NCBI RefSeq assembly: GCF_940143175.1
Contig: NZ_OW659496.1
Span: forward strand, 1,844,713 to 1,908,712
Length of the DNA stretch: 64,000 nucleotides
Reading direction: 5' to 3'
Source of the DNA: Erysipelothrix amsterdamensis
Lineage (GTDB): Bacteria > Bacillota_I > Bacilli_A > Erysipelotrichales > Erysipelotrichaceae
This document shows positions 1-9,600 of this stretch, piece after piece (positions within the stretch are counted from its first letter, which is position 1; the number at the start of each line of letters is the position of its first letter). The notes beneath the pieces were generated by a model. It did not search any database, was not told where the DNA came from, and saw only the letters and a program-made list of their open reading frames with translations. Both the position numbers and the translations under genes were made by a program.

Positions 1-534
1 CACTGCTGTAACTGGGTATCCAAGCCGATCCAAAATTGCACATGCAACAGATCCAACACCACCGCTTGCCCCTAAAACCAATACGGGATCACGTTTCATT
101 GGATTTGTTTGTTGCATCATACGATAAACAGAAAGTGCAGCAGTATATCCGGCTGTCCCAATAATTGCGGCAGTTTTTAAACTGAGTGATTCCGGAAGTA
201 ATGTCACTTCTGAAGCAGGAACTGAAGCATATTCCGCAAAACCACCCGTTTGATATTTCAAGATATCATGACTGGTTACAATAACTTCATCACCAATATG
301 AAATTTATCCACATTCGATTCAACGATCGTACCAGTGAAATCAATACCGACAACGGTAGGATATTCTCCCACAACGCGTGTCTTGGGTCTCATCGCAAGT
401 CCGTCTTTATAGTTAACACTGGCGTAAGAGACCTTGATTAAAACGTCATGATTTAGGTCATCCGTATTGAGTATTTTTACTTCTGGTATGACTTTATCCT
501 GATCGGTATTTAAAACGAGCGCTTTATATTCCAT
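1..534 (-). CDS. YhdH/AcuI-type quinone oxidoreductase (MDR family), 3' end outside window
   Basis: The visible 178 residues are the N-terminal part of a medium-chain dehydrogenase/reductase. They begin MEYKALVLN and contain the GroES-like region (VSYASVNYKDGLAMRP, then VGIDFTGTI) and the start of the Rossmann fold (VLVLGASGGVGSVA). The pattern fits the zinc-independent YhdH/YhfP/AcuI group, NADPH-dependent reductases of quinone or acrylyl-CoA-like substrates; the actual substrate cannot be told from sequence. The ATG at 534 is preceded by CTAGGAGGTCTT, a strong ribosome binding site. The gene runs off the left edge, so its C-terminus is not seen. Confidence 0.85.
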   Translation of the reverse strand, partial: MEYKALVLNTDQDKVIPEVKILNTDDLNHDVLIKVSYASVNYKDGLAMRPKTRVVGEYPTVVGIDFTGTIVESNVDKFHIGDEVIVTSHDILKYQTGGFAEYASVPASEVTLLPESLSLKTAAIIGTAGYTAALSVYRMMQQTNPMKRDPVLVLGASGGVGSVACAILDRLGYPVTAV

Positions 535-601
535 AAGACCTCCTAGAGTGTTGTTATTGATATAATAGCATAAATAGTAGGATTTTCGAATTAAGCACAA
601 A

Positions 602-627
602 AAAAAGATGGGTAAACCCATCTTTTT
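602..627 (-). terminator. Rho-independent terminator after the DEAD-box helicase gene
   Basis: AAGATGGGT and ACCCATCTT form a 9-bp stem with a 2-nt loop, with A/T runs on both sides. It starts 2 nt after the helicase stop codon. Confidence 0.85.
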
Positions 628-628
628 G

Positions 629-2383
629 CTATCCTTTGTTGCTACGACGACCTTGATCGCTTGAACGTTTTGCGCCATCACGACGTCCACCACCATCACG
701 GCGACCTCCGTCACGACGACCACCACCATCACGGCGACGATCGTTTCCACCGCCACGACGTGAGTCACGTCCTCCGCGTCCGTTACGTCCACCACGTGGT
801 GTTGGTTGTGCAAATTCATCAACCATAGTAACGGTCACATCTTTACTATTAATTTTTGTGTCTGATAATTTATTAATAATATCTTGTGCAAATTCACGAG
901 GAACTTCCACGGTACTTTCATTGTCATCAATTTTGATACGTCCGATATCTTTTCCGCGAATTCCACTTGCAGTTGCAATTGCACTTACAAGGTGAGCTGC
1001 AGCGATACCATCACGGTCTCCAACTGATAGTCCAATACGTGATATTTCACCTTTATTCTTAACATCTTTTTGTTTTGAAACTTTGATTGCTTCTAAGTTT
1101 GATTCACTAATCATCTTATTAATGAAAGCAACAATAATTTCTTCCTGTGTAAAGTTCTCATTACGAAGACCTTCATACGCGATATTAAAGAGTTTACCTT
1201 GTTCATGATCATTCCATTTACGGATTTCACGAGCAAGTTGATCTACCATTAAGTCGTTTAATTGCTCCTTAGTTGGTAGTGGTGTTTCAACAATAGTTGA
1301 ATTTGATAAACGTTCGATTTGCTTAATTGCATAACGTTGTCTACGTGATACTAAAGTGATCGCAAGACCTTCTTTACCAGCACGACCTGTACGTCCAATA
1401 CGGTGTACATAATATTCTAATTCTTGAGGTATATCGTAGTTAATAACTACATCCATACTGTCAACATCGATTCCACGTGCTGCAACATCCGTTGCAATTA
1501 ACACAGAAACCATACCTTTTTTAAAGCGGCTCATTACCATTGAACGCATTTCTTGTTTCATGTCTCCATGTAACCCTAAAGCAGGGAAACCCGCTTTATT
1601 TAATTGCGTTGTAAGTTCATCAACCATCTTTTTGGTATTACAGAATATCATTGTTCCACTTGTTTTATGCAATTGTAATAATTGAATTGTTAAATCAACT
1701 TTATCTCTTGATTCAACAGTGTAATAGATTTGTTTAATACGAGAAACAGTTAGATTGTTACGAGATAGTGTGATTCTTTCTGGTTCAACCAAAAATTTCT
1801 CGCTTAATTTAACGATTTCCTTAGGCATTGTTGCTGAGAAGAATGCGAATTGGCGTTCTTCAGGAAGGAATGAAAAAATTTCTTCAATATCCTCAATAAA
1901 TCCCATATTTAGCATTTCATCAGCTTCATCCAAGACAATATGACGGCAATCATCTAAACGGATTGTCTTACGTCGAATATGATCCATTAAACGACCCGGT
2001 GTTGCGACTACAATGTCTGCACCACGTTTAAGGTCTCTAATTTGTTTATCAATAGGGCTACCACCGTATACACATGCGATATTAACGCCTTGTTTATACT
2101 TCGAGAAACTTCTCATTTCTTCAGCCACTTGCATACATAACTCACGTGTAGGACATAGGATTAACGAATTTGTTCGTTTCTTATCTCCAGGTTGAGTCAA
2201 ACTTAGCATTGGTAACCCAAACGCCGCAGTTTTACCTGTACCTGTTTGAGATTGAGCTAATAAGTCATGATTACCAAGCAATATTGGAATTGCCTGTGAT
2301 TGTATATCAGTTGGCTCTTCATAACCTTTCTCGGTTACTGCTCTTACGATTTCTTCTTCTAATTCTAGTTCTTTAAATGTCAT
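629..2383 (-). CDS. cshA: DEAD-box ATP-dependent RNA helicase (CshA/DeaD type)
   Basis: A 584-residue RNA helicase that would unwind structured RNA in ribosome assembly, mRNA decay or cold adaptation. Visible motifs in order: Q motif near residues 3-28 (FKELEL...TDIQSQAIP), motif I AQSQTGTGKTA near 40, VLDEADEM near 152, SAT near 185 and HRIGRTGR near 330. A DbpA-like RNA-binding region lies at about 440-530. The tail (about 530-584) is rich in Arg-Gly-Asp repeats, as in DeaD/CshA proteins with RNA-binding extensions. The start was placed at ATG 2383 (AGTAGGAAAATTA before it). Earlier in-frame ATGs up to 2437 lie upstream of the extended -10 box at 2416-2421, so they would precede the transcript. 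CshA is the best symbol, but other DEAD-box paralogues cannot be excluded. Confidence 0.93.
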   Translation of the reverse strand: MTFKELELEEEIVRAVTEKGYEEPTDIQSQAIPILLGNHDLLAQSQTGTGKTAAFGLPMLSLTQPGDKKRTNSLILCPTRELCMQVAEEMRSFSKYKQGVNIACVYGGSPIDKQIRDLKRGADIVVATPGRLMDHIRRKTIRLDDCRHIVLDEADEMLNMGFIEDIEEIFSFLPEERQFAFFSATMPKEIVKLSEKFLVEPERITLSRNNLTVSRIKQIYYTVESRDKVDLTIQLLQLHKTSGTMIFCNTKKMVDELTTQLNKAGFPALGLHGDMKQEMRSMVMSRFKKGMVSVLIATDVAARGIDVDSMDVVINYDIPQELEYYVHRIGRTGRAGKEGLAITLVSRRQRYAIKQIERLSNSTIVETPLPTKEQLNDLMVDQLAREIRKWNDHEQGKLFNIAYEGLRNENFTQEEIIVAFINKMISESNLEAIKVSKQKDVKNKGEISRIGLSVGDRDGIAAAHLVSAIATASGIRGKDIGRIKIDDNESTVEVPREFAQDIINKLSDTKINSKDVTVTMVDEFAQPTPRGGRNGRGGRDSRRGGGNDRRRDGGGRRDGGRRDGGGRRDGAKRSSDQGRRSNKG

Positions 2384-2415
2384 TAATTTTCCTACTTCTT
2401 TCAACACACCGTGAT

Positions 2416-2424
2416 AGTATACCA
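2416..2424 (-). promoter_or_regulatory. Extended -10 promoter of the DEAD-box helicase
   Basis: On the minus strand TGGTATACT is an extended -10 (TG-N-TATACT). The predicted transcript start near 2409 gives a leader of about 25 nt to the ATG at 2383. No good -35 is visible, as expected for extended -10 promoters. Confidence 0.5.
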
Positions 2425-2490
2425 TTATCATCGACAAAAGTCATGGATTTACACCGATATCGTTTAATCATTTTTAAGATACCGTTTACA

Positions 2491-2516
2491 TTGTATACGT
2501 GATTGTGAGTATACAA
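2491..2516. repeat. Inverted repeat TTGTATAC-N10-GTATACAA
   Basis: Eight-bp perfect arms are separated by 10 nt. The repeat stands between the helicase promoter and the exonuclease III terminator. It could be an operator or a hairpin; it has no T-run, so it is unlikely to be a terminator. Confidence 0.5.
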
Positions 2517-2559
2517 CGATTATCATTAACATTAAATTTTCACTCGATTCACAATTGCA

Positions 2560-2593
2560 TAAAAAAACCTCTTGATGCGAAATCATCAAGAGG
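2560..2593 (-). terminator. Terminator of the exonuclease III transcript
   Basis: The stem CCTCTTGATG / CATCAAGAGG (10 bp, 6-nt loop) is followed on the minus strand by seven or more T residues. Confidence 0.9.
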
Positions 2594-2599
2594 TAGTTC

Positions 2600-3355
2600 T
2601 TAGAAATTGAGTTTAATCATTACCGGACAATGGTCACTTCCAAAAACCTGATCGAGAATATCTGCCGCTTCAATGGCATTTCTTAATCGCTCTGAGACAA
2701 CGAAGTAATCAATTCTCCATCCTGTATTTCGACTCCGTGCATTGGCACGGTAACTCCACCAGGAATAACGGTTGATTGCGTTTGGATGTAATTCACGGAA
2801 CGAATCAATAAATCCAGCTTCTAAGAGATTGGTGAATTGTTCACGTTCTTGATCACTAAAGCCTGGGTTTTTACGATTGGCTGAAGGATTTTTCAAGTCA
2901 ATCTCTTTATGAGCGACGTTTAAGTCCCCACACAAGACAACAGGTTTTGTTTCATCCAACATTTTAAGATATTCCCTGAAATCATCTTCCCATTGCATAC
3001 GGTAATCGATACGTTTTAATTCTGGTTGTGAGTTGGGTGTATAAACACAAACGAGAAAGAAGTCTTCATACTCACATGTTATGACACGACCTTCCGTATT
3101 ATGTTCGTCTTCCTGAATTCCGTAGGTAACATTAAGTGGTTTTATGCGTGTATAAACAGCAGTGCCAGAATATCCTTTTTTCTCTGCATAGTTATAATAT
3201 GCATAATAGCCTTCTGGATCATAATCTAATTGACCCGCTTGCATTTTGGTTTCTTGAAGACAAAGAACATCTGTGTCCATTGCTTCAAAAATTCCTTCAA
3301 AATCTTTTTTCATAACGGCACGTAAACCATTAACATTCCACGAAATTAGTTTCAT
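2600..3355 (-). CDS. xth: Exodeoxyribonuclease III (AP endonuclease, ExoA/Xth family)
   Basis: A 251-residue member of the endonuclease/exonuclease/phosphatase family that would cut DNA 5' of abasic sites in base excision repair. All active-site blocks are present: NVNGLRAV, LQETK with the metal-binding Glu, SGTAVYTR, CGDLNVAHKEIDL with the catalytic Asp/Asn, SRNTGWRIDYFVVS, and GSDHCPVM with the catalytic His. The start at 3355 is set by GGAGG five nt upstream. An ATG three nt earlier and one at 3367 are too close to, or upstream of, that site. The start overlaps the stop codon of the preceding gene, so translation is probably coupled. Confidence 0.95.
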   Translation of the reverse strand: MKLISWNVNGLRAVMKKDFEGIFEAMDTDVLCLQETKMQAGQLDYDPEGYYAYYNYAEKKGYSGTAVYTRIKPLNVTYGIQEDEHNTEGRVITCEYEDFFLVCVYTPNSQPELKRIDYRMQWEDDFREYLKMLDETKPVVLCGDLNVAHKEIDLKNPSANRKNPGFSDQEREQFTNLLEAGFIDSFRELHPNAINRYSWWSYRANARSRNTGWRIDYFVVSERLRNAIEAADILDQVFGSDHCPVMIKLNF

Positions 3356-4146
3356 CATATCCTCCAAAGTTCACTAAATGGTATAAATTCTATTTTATTA
3401 CAATGTTCTTTTGCTTTTTGGCGATGTAATTTGATATCGCCTTTGTTTATTTTAAGTAAGGTGTCCTTATCCATCATATATTGAACATACAGCATTTTTT
3501 TAAGTAAATACCATGATGCGATTGTTTGATGAATTCGATCTGCTCGACCTTGTGGGTCATCGCGAAGACTTTGGTTGATATACGTAATGTTTTCTTGGCC
3601 TTTTGCGATGGCTGTTTCAATAAGCATTTCTTTATCACGATAATGTCTTCGATCTTGTTCGCGTTGAAGTGATGCAATCGTTGGTCGATCACTTGGTAAT
3701 ATCTTCAACAACTCCAAGATAATCTCTGTTTCTTCAATTGGTAATACTAATACATTATGACGGTAAGCCCCTAAGATTCCACCTTGTTCGGTTAAGCAGT
3801 AGTAAATTCCTTTTGCTTCAAGATAGTTACGATCAACAAGGATTAATGCGAATTCTCGTTCTTGTCCTTCACTATACAAAATTAAGGGCGCTTTAATATA
3901 ACCTTTCGGAATTTTATGGACATCTTTATAGCGTATAATTTTATTCGCTACTAAATCTTTATTTATATGGATGCGGACATTTTCCATAACACGTATGGAA
4001 TCATCCATTTCTAATACATTTTCAAGTAATTCTTTATATTGAGCCGAATCAAAGTTTAAATAATCCTCGAGAAAACCATTAAATGTACATTCATGGCCCC
4101 CCTGGCGTTTATCTTTGATCTCACTCATAGCATAAACTAACCCCAT
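3355..4146 (-). CDS. Hypothetical 263-aa soluble protein, cotranscribed with exonuclease III
   Basis: I do not recognise a family. The protein is soluble-looking, with no signal peptide or membrane segment and few Cys. It is rich in charged residues and has a helical C-terminal half (about 160-263). AAAGGGGGAAACT precedes the ATG at 4146. Its stop codon overlaps the start of the exonuclease III gene by one base, so the two form a tightly coupled pair. That placement hints at a role near DNA repair or nucleotide metabolism, but this rests on context alone. Confidence 0.75.
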   Translation of the reverse strand: MGLVYAMSEIKDKRQGGHECTFNGFLEDYLNFDSAQYKELLENVLEMDDSIRVMENVRIHINKDLVANKIIRYKDVHKIPKGYIKAPLILYSEGQEREFALILVDRNYLEAKGIYYCLTEQGGILGAYRHNVLVLPIEETEIILELLKILPSDRPTIASLQREQDRRHYRDKEMLIETAIAKGQENITYINQSLRDDPQGRADRIHQTIASWYLLKKMLYVQYMMDKDTLLKINKGDIKLHRQKAKEHCNKIEFIPFSELWRI

Positions 4147-4228
4147 AGTTTCCCCCTTTGTTTACTTCTATATCATGACATATTTAAGGAATTTTTAAAA
4201 GACCCATACACTTCCACTCATTATCCCT

Positions 4229-4255
4229 TATAATTGATATTAAAGGGGGATTTTT
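4229..4255 (+). promoter_or_regulatory. -10 box and ribosome binding site of addBA
   Basis: TATAAT at 4229-4234 is followed by AAAGGGGGATTTTT before the ATG at 4256. The -35 region is poor, so the promoter may be weak or depend on an activator. Confidence 0.4.
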
Positions 4256-6688
4256 ATGCGCAAAATCATCGTTAGTAATCGAATCTTCCATGAAGATTTA
4301 AAGCATGTATTATTATCTGAACAAAATTACTATCTCGGAGTAGCTGTTCGTGATTTTAAGCTTGCTTTTTTTGAATCGGATACACACCGTCGCTCTATGG
4401 AAATTTCGGTGTTTAATCAACTCCAAACCTGTAATTGCCCTCGTCTTCAAGAAGTCTTGAAATATCCCAAGACGATGCATGTACTTATAGACTTATTACA
4501 AGAACTGTATTTATATGGTTTGAGTTTGGATGCTTGTCCTCGTGAAACACCCTTGCAAGAAGAAATCTTTCAATGTTTATCTCTTATTGATCCATATCTT
4601 GAGAAACCAGTCGTGCGAGAAGATGTGGCGTATGAAGCGGTTGCTTACGGATTATCCCATGCGGAGTACACGTTTTTAACGCGTCATAACATTCCTTTTA
4701 TTGAAGCACAATCTCAAAAACCTGAGTCAATCGCTTTTAAAGTTGCTTTGAATCCTCGAAGTGAACTCGAAGCCGTTGTGCAGGATATCATTCGTAATGG
4801 GTACAAATCAGCAACCATTGCAGTTGCGAACAAATCGATGATGGAACCACTTATCGAATCGATTTTCGAGCGTTATGGTTATCCACTAAAATTACAGGAT
4901 CGTCGATTTGATCTCATGAAATCTCAATATCGTGCTTTACTTGATTTCGCATTTGACCCAAATATTGATCAATTAATTAAAGCAATCGAGTCAGGAGCAT
5001 TTGGTTTAAAACGTCGTGAAGATATCGTTACTTATCTCACCCATTTTGAATTTGAACTTAACGATGTCTTTGGCGTTTATGATTTATGTGAGGAAACTGA
5101 ATCTTACCCTGATTTATTTGCACTACAAAGTCGGATTCAAGAGGACGTTGTTCGTCTCAAAGAATATCTCGGCGCGATAATGAATTTAGATTTTAAAGAA
5201 ACCCTGATTGCTTGTTATAACGTTATCAAAAGTCATACGCATGGTGACTTAACGCCGCTTTGTTCTTTACTTGAAAAACATTTAGGAGAATACAAAGAGG
5301 AAACCTATCTATTAATGTTGGAGCATCTTGATTCACTTCAAGCACATCAACAAATTGTTTCCCCACTCCGTATCGTTGATTATTGTTCACTCCCACTCAT
5401 ACCACAAGATCATTTATATGTCGTCAATTTATCCGCTAAAAATTTCCCGTCTATTCGATCACGGACTGGGATTATTGATGAGGCATACTTGAGTTGTATT
5501 GAGGGTTATCCACGATTAGATGAACGTACGCAATTCACACTTAAAATGCAAAATCACGTTTTTGATCATAATTCCAAGATGACTCTATCGTATAGCTCCG
5601 CAACGTATGAAGGAAAAGGCCAAGAGGTTTCTTATCCTGTTGAGCAATTTGCACGGGAAAACAGCGCAGCCCTTGAATCTTGGATTTTAACTCAAAACAC
5701 ATATCGGAAATCCATCAAACACCGCCTAAGTCCATCGCTTGCGAAAGAACTCTACTTAGAAGATGGAAAACTTATCGGTTCCATATCCGCATTTCAAATG
5801 TTTGTAAATGACCCCTATCAATTCTTTATGGAACGAGGTCTTAAAATTCGAGAACCTGAGATTCTTAAATTTGATCCACGCATTATTGGTACCGTTAATC
5901 ATGCTGTAATGGAGTATTACCACGATAAGAAAAATATTGATCCATGGACTGATGTTCGTAAAGTATTTCCAATGACTCATCCGCGCTATCGTATGATCTA
6001 CGATCGAAATCAAGATTTAATGAAACAAAATCTTGATTTTGTCGATGCTTCAATGGCCGATACATCATTCCAGGTTGTATCTAAAGAGCGGTGGTTCCGT
6101 GAAGAAACAATGTTTAACGGCATCGTGCTTCGCGGTATTATTGATCGTATTGATGAAAATGACCATTATGTACAAGTTATCGATTACAAAAGTTCTCAAT
6201 TAGCAATGACCGCCGAAAACGTTAAAGCCGGTACACAGTTGCAATTACTTACGTATGCGATGATTGCGGAGAAAGCATTTCAAAAAAAATGTCTCGCTGT
6301 TTACTACTACGGATTTAAAAATCCAAACCTAACAACAACCGCTCTTGAGTATAAAGTCGCGAAAGGTGTTATTTCAAAAGACATCGATTTCGAGGCAGAA
6401 TGGCTCAAAGCAAAACGCTATAAAGGTTGGTTGTTTGAACAGCCCTTAGACTCTTATGATAGTGCAACCTATTTTGGTGGTTTGCGCGAATCAAAAGATG
6501 GGGTAATTACCGCTTGGACAAAACCCTATGATATGAATAAAATAAAACCACTTCTTACCCAGATCTACCAAACCATCTATTCTGATGTTATGAATGGAGT
6601 TTTAGATCCCGAGGATTCAAGTATTGAAATTGACAAGGATTTAGATTTAAAGAAAGATGATGAGGAAATAAAACATGACGACATTTAA
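4256..6688 (+). CDS. addB: AddB/RexB-like subunit of the AddAB helicase-nuclease, compact form
   Basis: An 810-residue partner of AddA in double-strand break end resection. The C-terminal part is a PD-(D/E)XK nuclease of the RecB type: TVNHAVMEYY near 545, RGIIDRIDE near 625 and VQVIDYKSS near 640. No Walker A motif is seen at the N-terminus, as in RexB-type subunits that lack ATP binding. It is much shorter than Bacillus AddB (about 1166 aa). The segment that usually carries the first iron-sulfur Cys reads FVNDPYQFFMERG without Cys, and the last 100 residues have no Cys, so the Fe-S cluster is missing. Its end overlaps addA by 14 nt. The assignment rests on the nuclease domain and the neighbour. 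Confidence 0.85.
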   Translation: MRKIIVSNRIFHEDLKHVLLSEQNYYLGVAVRDFKLAFFESDTHRRSMEISVFNQLQTCNCPRLQEVLKYPKTMHVLIDLLQELYLYGLSLDACPRETPLQEEIFQCLSLIDPYLEKPVVREDVAYEAVAYGLSHAEYTFLTRHNIPFIEAQSQKPESIAFKVALNPRSELEAVVQDIIRNGYKSATIAVANKSMMEPLIESIFERYGYPLKLQDRRFDLMKSQYRALLDFAFDPNIDQLIKAIESGAFGLKRREDIVTYLTHFEFELNDVFGVYDLCEETESYPDLFALQSRIQEDVVRLKEYLGAIMNLDFKETLIACYNVIKSHTHGDLTPLCSLLEKHLGEYKEETYLLMLEHLDSLQAHQQIVSPLRIVDYCSLPLIPQDHLYVVNLSAKNFPSIRSRTGIIDEAYLSCIEGYPRLDERTQFTLKMQNHVFDHNSKMTLSYSSATYEGKGQEVSYPVEQFARENSAALESWILTQNTYRKSIKHRLSPSLAKELYLEDGKLIGSISAFQMFVNDPYQFFMERGLKIREPEILKFDPRIIGTVNHAVMEYYHDKKNIDPWTDVRKVFPMTHPRYRMIYDRNQDLMKQNLDFVDASMADTSFQVVSKERWFREETMFNGIVLRGIIDRIDENDHYVQVIDYKSSQLAMTAENVKAGTQLQLLTYAMIAEKAFQKKCLAVYYYGFKNPNLTTTALEYKVAKGVISKDIDFEAEWLKAKRYKGWLFEQPLDSYDSATYFGGLRESKDGVITAWTKPYDMNKIKPLLTQIYQTIYSDVMNGVLDPEDSSIEIDKDLDLKKDDEEIKHDDI

Positions 6689-9600
6689 TCCCCAGCAACA
6701 ACAGGCCATTGAAGCGTTAAATCAGAATGTAATTGTATCCGCATCTGCTGGTGCGGGTAAAACTACAGTTTTAATTGCGCGTTTAATGAAACGAATTATT
6801 CAGGATAATGTCCGCATTGATGAAGTGTGTGCTATGACCTTTACCGAGGCGGCCGCATCCGAGATGAAAACACGTTTGCTTGCATCACTTAACGACGAAT
6901 ATCGAAAACATGAATCCGATTTTATCGCAGAACAAATATCCTTGGTTGAAACAGCACAAATTTCCACAATCCACTCGTTCTGTCTTACTATTATCAAAAA
7001 CTACGGTTATATTATTGGGGTAAATCCTTCGCGTGCTGATAATATCCTTGATGATGCTCAAACAAAGTTACTCCAACGTCAAGCCATGCGAAAAACTCTT
7101 GATCAATGGTTACAAAACGATTATGAGAATCTTAAATATCTACTCGATGTTTTCTCAACAAATCCTCTTGATTACAAATCCTTAGAAAATGCAATTTATG
7201 ATAATGCAAACTGGTTAATCAGTAAAAAAGATCCGGAAAGAGCGGTTCAATCTGTTAAAGCACTATATCGTGCTACCGATTTCAAAGACTTCCCACAAGA
7301 ATTCAAGCAAATCTTTTTTGATTTCTATCTTCGTCAAGTACGTGAGATTATTAAAGATGTTCAAGGAATTATTGCGATCTCAGATGAATCGTATGACCCT
7401 AACGATAAAAAAGGTAAGAAGTATTTCGAGCAAAGTTCAATGTTGCTACAAGTTACGGAAGGACTACGCACACTGGAATCACTCATCCACCAACAAGATA
7501 TCTCATTTTATGACCAAATACCGACGGTATGTAATTTCAAAGTAATTGCGGATACAAAAAACGATGTATATACCGAACAGCGAAAACGAATCGAGAAAAC
7601 AGTCAATCGAATTTTTGAGAATTACATGCCATTGGATGAACACTTCCGATTACTCAACAATCAAATAGAAACTGTTTCGCTTTTAATTAAAATGACACAA
7701 GATTATATAGAAGCCTTTTCTTCGTTAAAAGAAGAAGAAAACTGTTTGGACTTCAATGATTTTGAATCCATGGCACTTCGTATCCTAAACGAAAATGACG
7801 GAGAAATTTCAGAACTTGTAAAACATAAATACAAAGAAATCATGGTTGATGAATTTCAAGATACCAATGAATATCAAGATGAAATTATTACTAAAATATC
7901 GACTGGAAACAATATTTTTCGAGTTGGTGACATTAAACAATCAATCTATCGATTCCGTGGCGCAAAACCCAATATGATGCAAAATTTAATGCTTGATGAT
8001 ACAACACAAAATTTATACTTAAGCTTTAACTATCGCTCGAAAAAAGATATTGTTGAGTACAATAACTACGTATTTGATAAACTGATGAACCTCACATTCG
8101 GGATTACCTATGATGAACATGATCATGTAAATGTTGGGATTCCTGCTCAAAGTGAAGATACACATCCTGTAGAAATTCATATTATTGAAAAACATGATAA
8201 TCGATTTAAGAAAACATCTGATCAACTTCGTGCTCAACATATTGCTCAGGAGATTATTAATTATCATAGCCAAGGCTATCGCTTTAAAGATATGGTAATT
8301 TTAGTTCGATCACATGCAAGTAAAGGGTATCTCAAAGAGGCTTTTGAAGAATATAACATTCCTCATTATATTGACGATCAAAGCGGCTTTTACAAGTCCG
8401 AAATCATCGCATCCGTTGTCGCTTTACTTAACTACGCAACAACATTCCATGATTTTTATCTTGTACCAGTACTCACATCACCATTCTATAATTATTCTGA
8501 CGATCAAATTGCAGCCCTCAAACTAATGGATGCTTCAAGTATTCGAAAAGCACTGGAAATTGAAAATCCAGAGCTCTATCAATCACTTGATGCCATGGTT
8601 TTATCGTGGCGTTCGAAAGATCTCATTTCAATTATTCAAGAAATTATTCAACTTAATGATGTCTACAATAACACGCTTTCGCTTCAAGATAAAACAAACT
8701 TAGACTTTCTGCTTGAAAAAGCTATCCAATACCAAGCAGCTTCAGTTCCAACCTTACAAGGGTTTGTACGATTTGTTGCGGAGTTTAAAGACGATACAAG
8801 CAGTGAAGCATCACCCTTAAATAAAGATGCTGATATCGTAACTGCCATGACCATCCATCAATCTAAAGGATTACAATTTCCAATTGTGTTCTTGTGGGGT
8901 ATGGGACGGCATGGAGTGCGTGACCATAGTGATATTTTACTTAATGACGATACCTTTGGTATTGGTTTGAATCATGTTGAATTACCGATGCGCTTTGTTT
9001 CTCGAAATCTCATTCGAACGGTTATGGAAATTAAACAAGACAACGAAGAAATTGAAGAAAACCTTCGACTTCTCTACGTAGCGCTTACGCGACCACAAAA
9101 GCACCTTATTCTTGTTGATGTAGTAAAAGAATATCAACCAACATCTTTAGATTATCAATTACTTCGCAACCATAAGCGAAAAGTTGATTTACTTCTTGCT
9201 GCGAGCCCACATAATACCGTTTTACGAGTTATCGACGGTATGGAACTTACGGAGAACAGTCTCAAACCAATCGAACAAGAGGAGATATCCACAATTTTCA
9301 CGGAGAAATTGCCTCTGACTTTAGATCAAGAAGTTCCAATCCTTACTAAAAATCGCGATTTAAATTTCGATAAGTCATTTGAATTTGCCACAGGTTTTGG
9401 TTCCACCTTACATGAGGCGGTAGAAAAGCTCCCTCATAGACATTGGAATGAAGCAGACCTTGAAAATTTTGAACCAAAATTTAAACGTAGACTTCAAGCC
9501 TATAACCAGCATTCTTTTACTCAAGAACTCTATCGTTATCCACATATCCAACAAGAAGTTCCTTATTTAATTGATGGCGATGCAGGGGTAATTGATTTTT

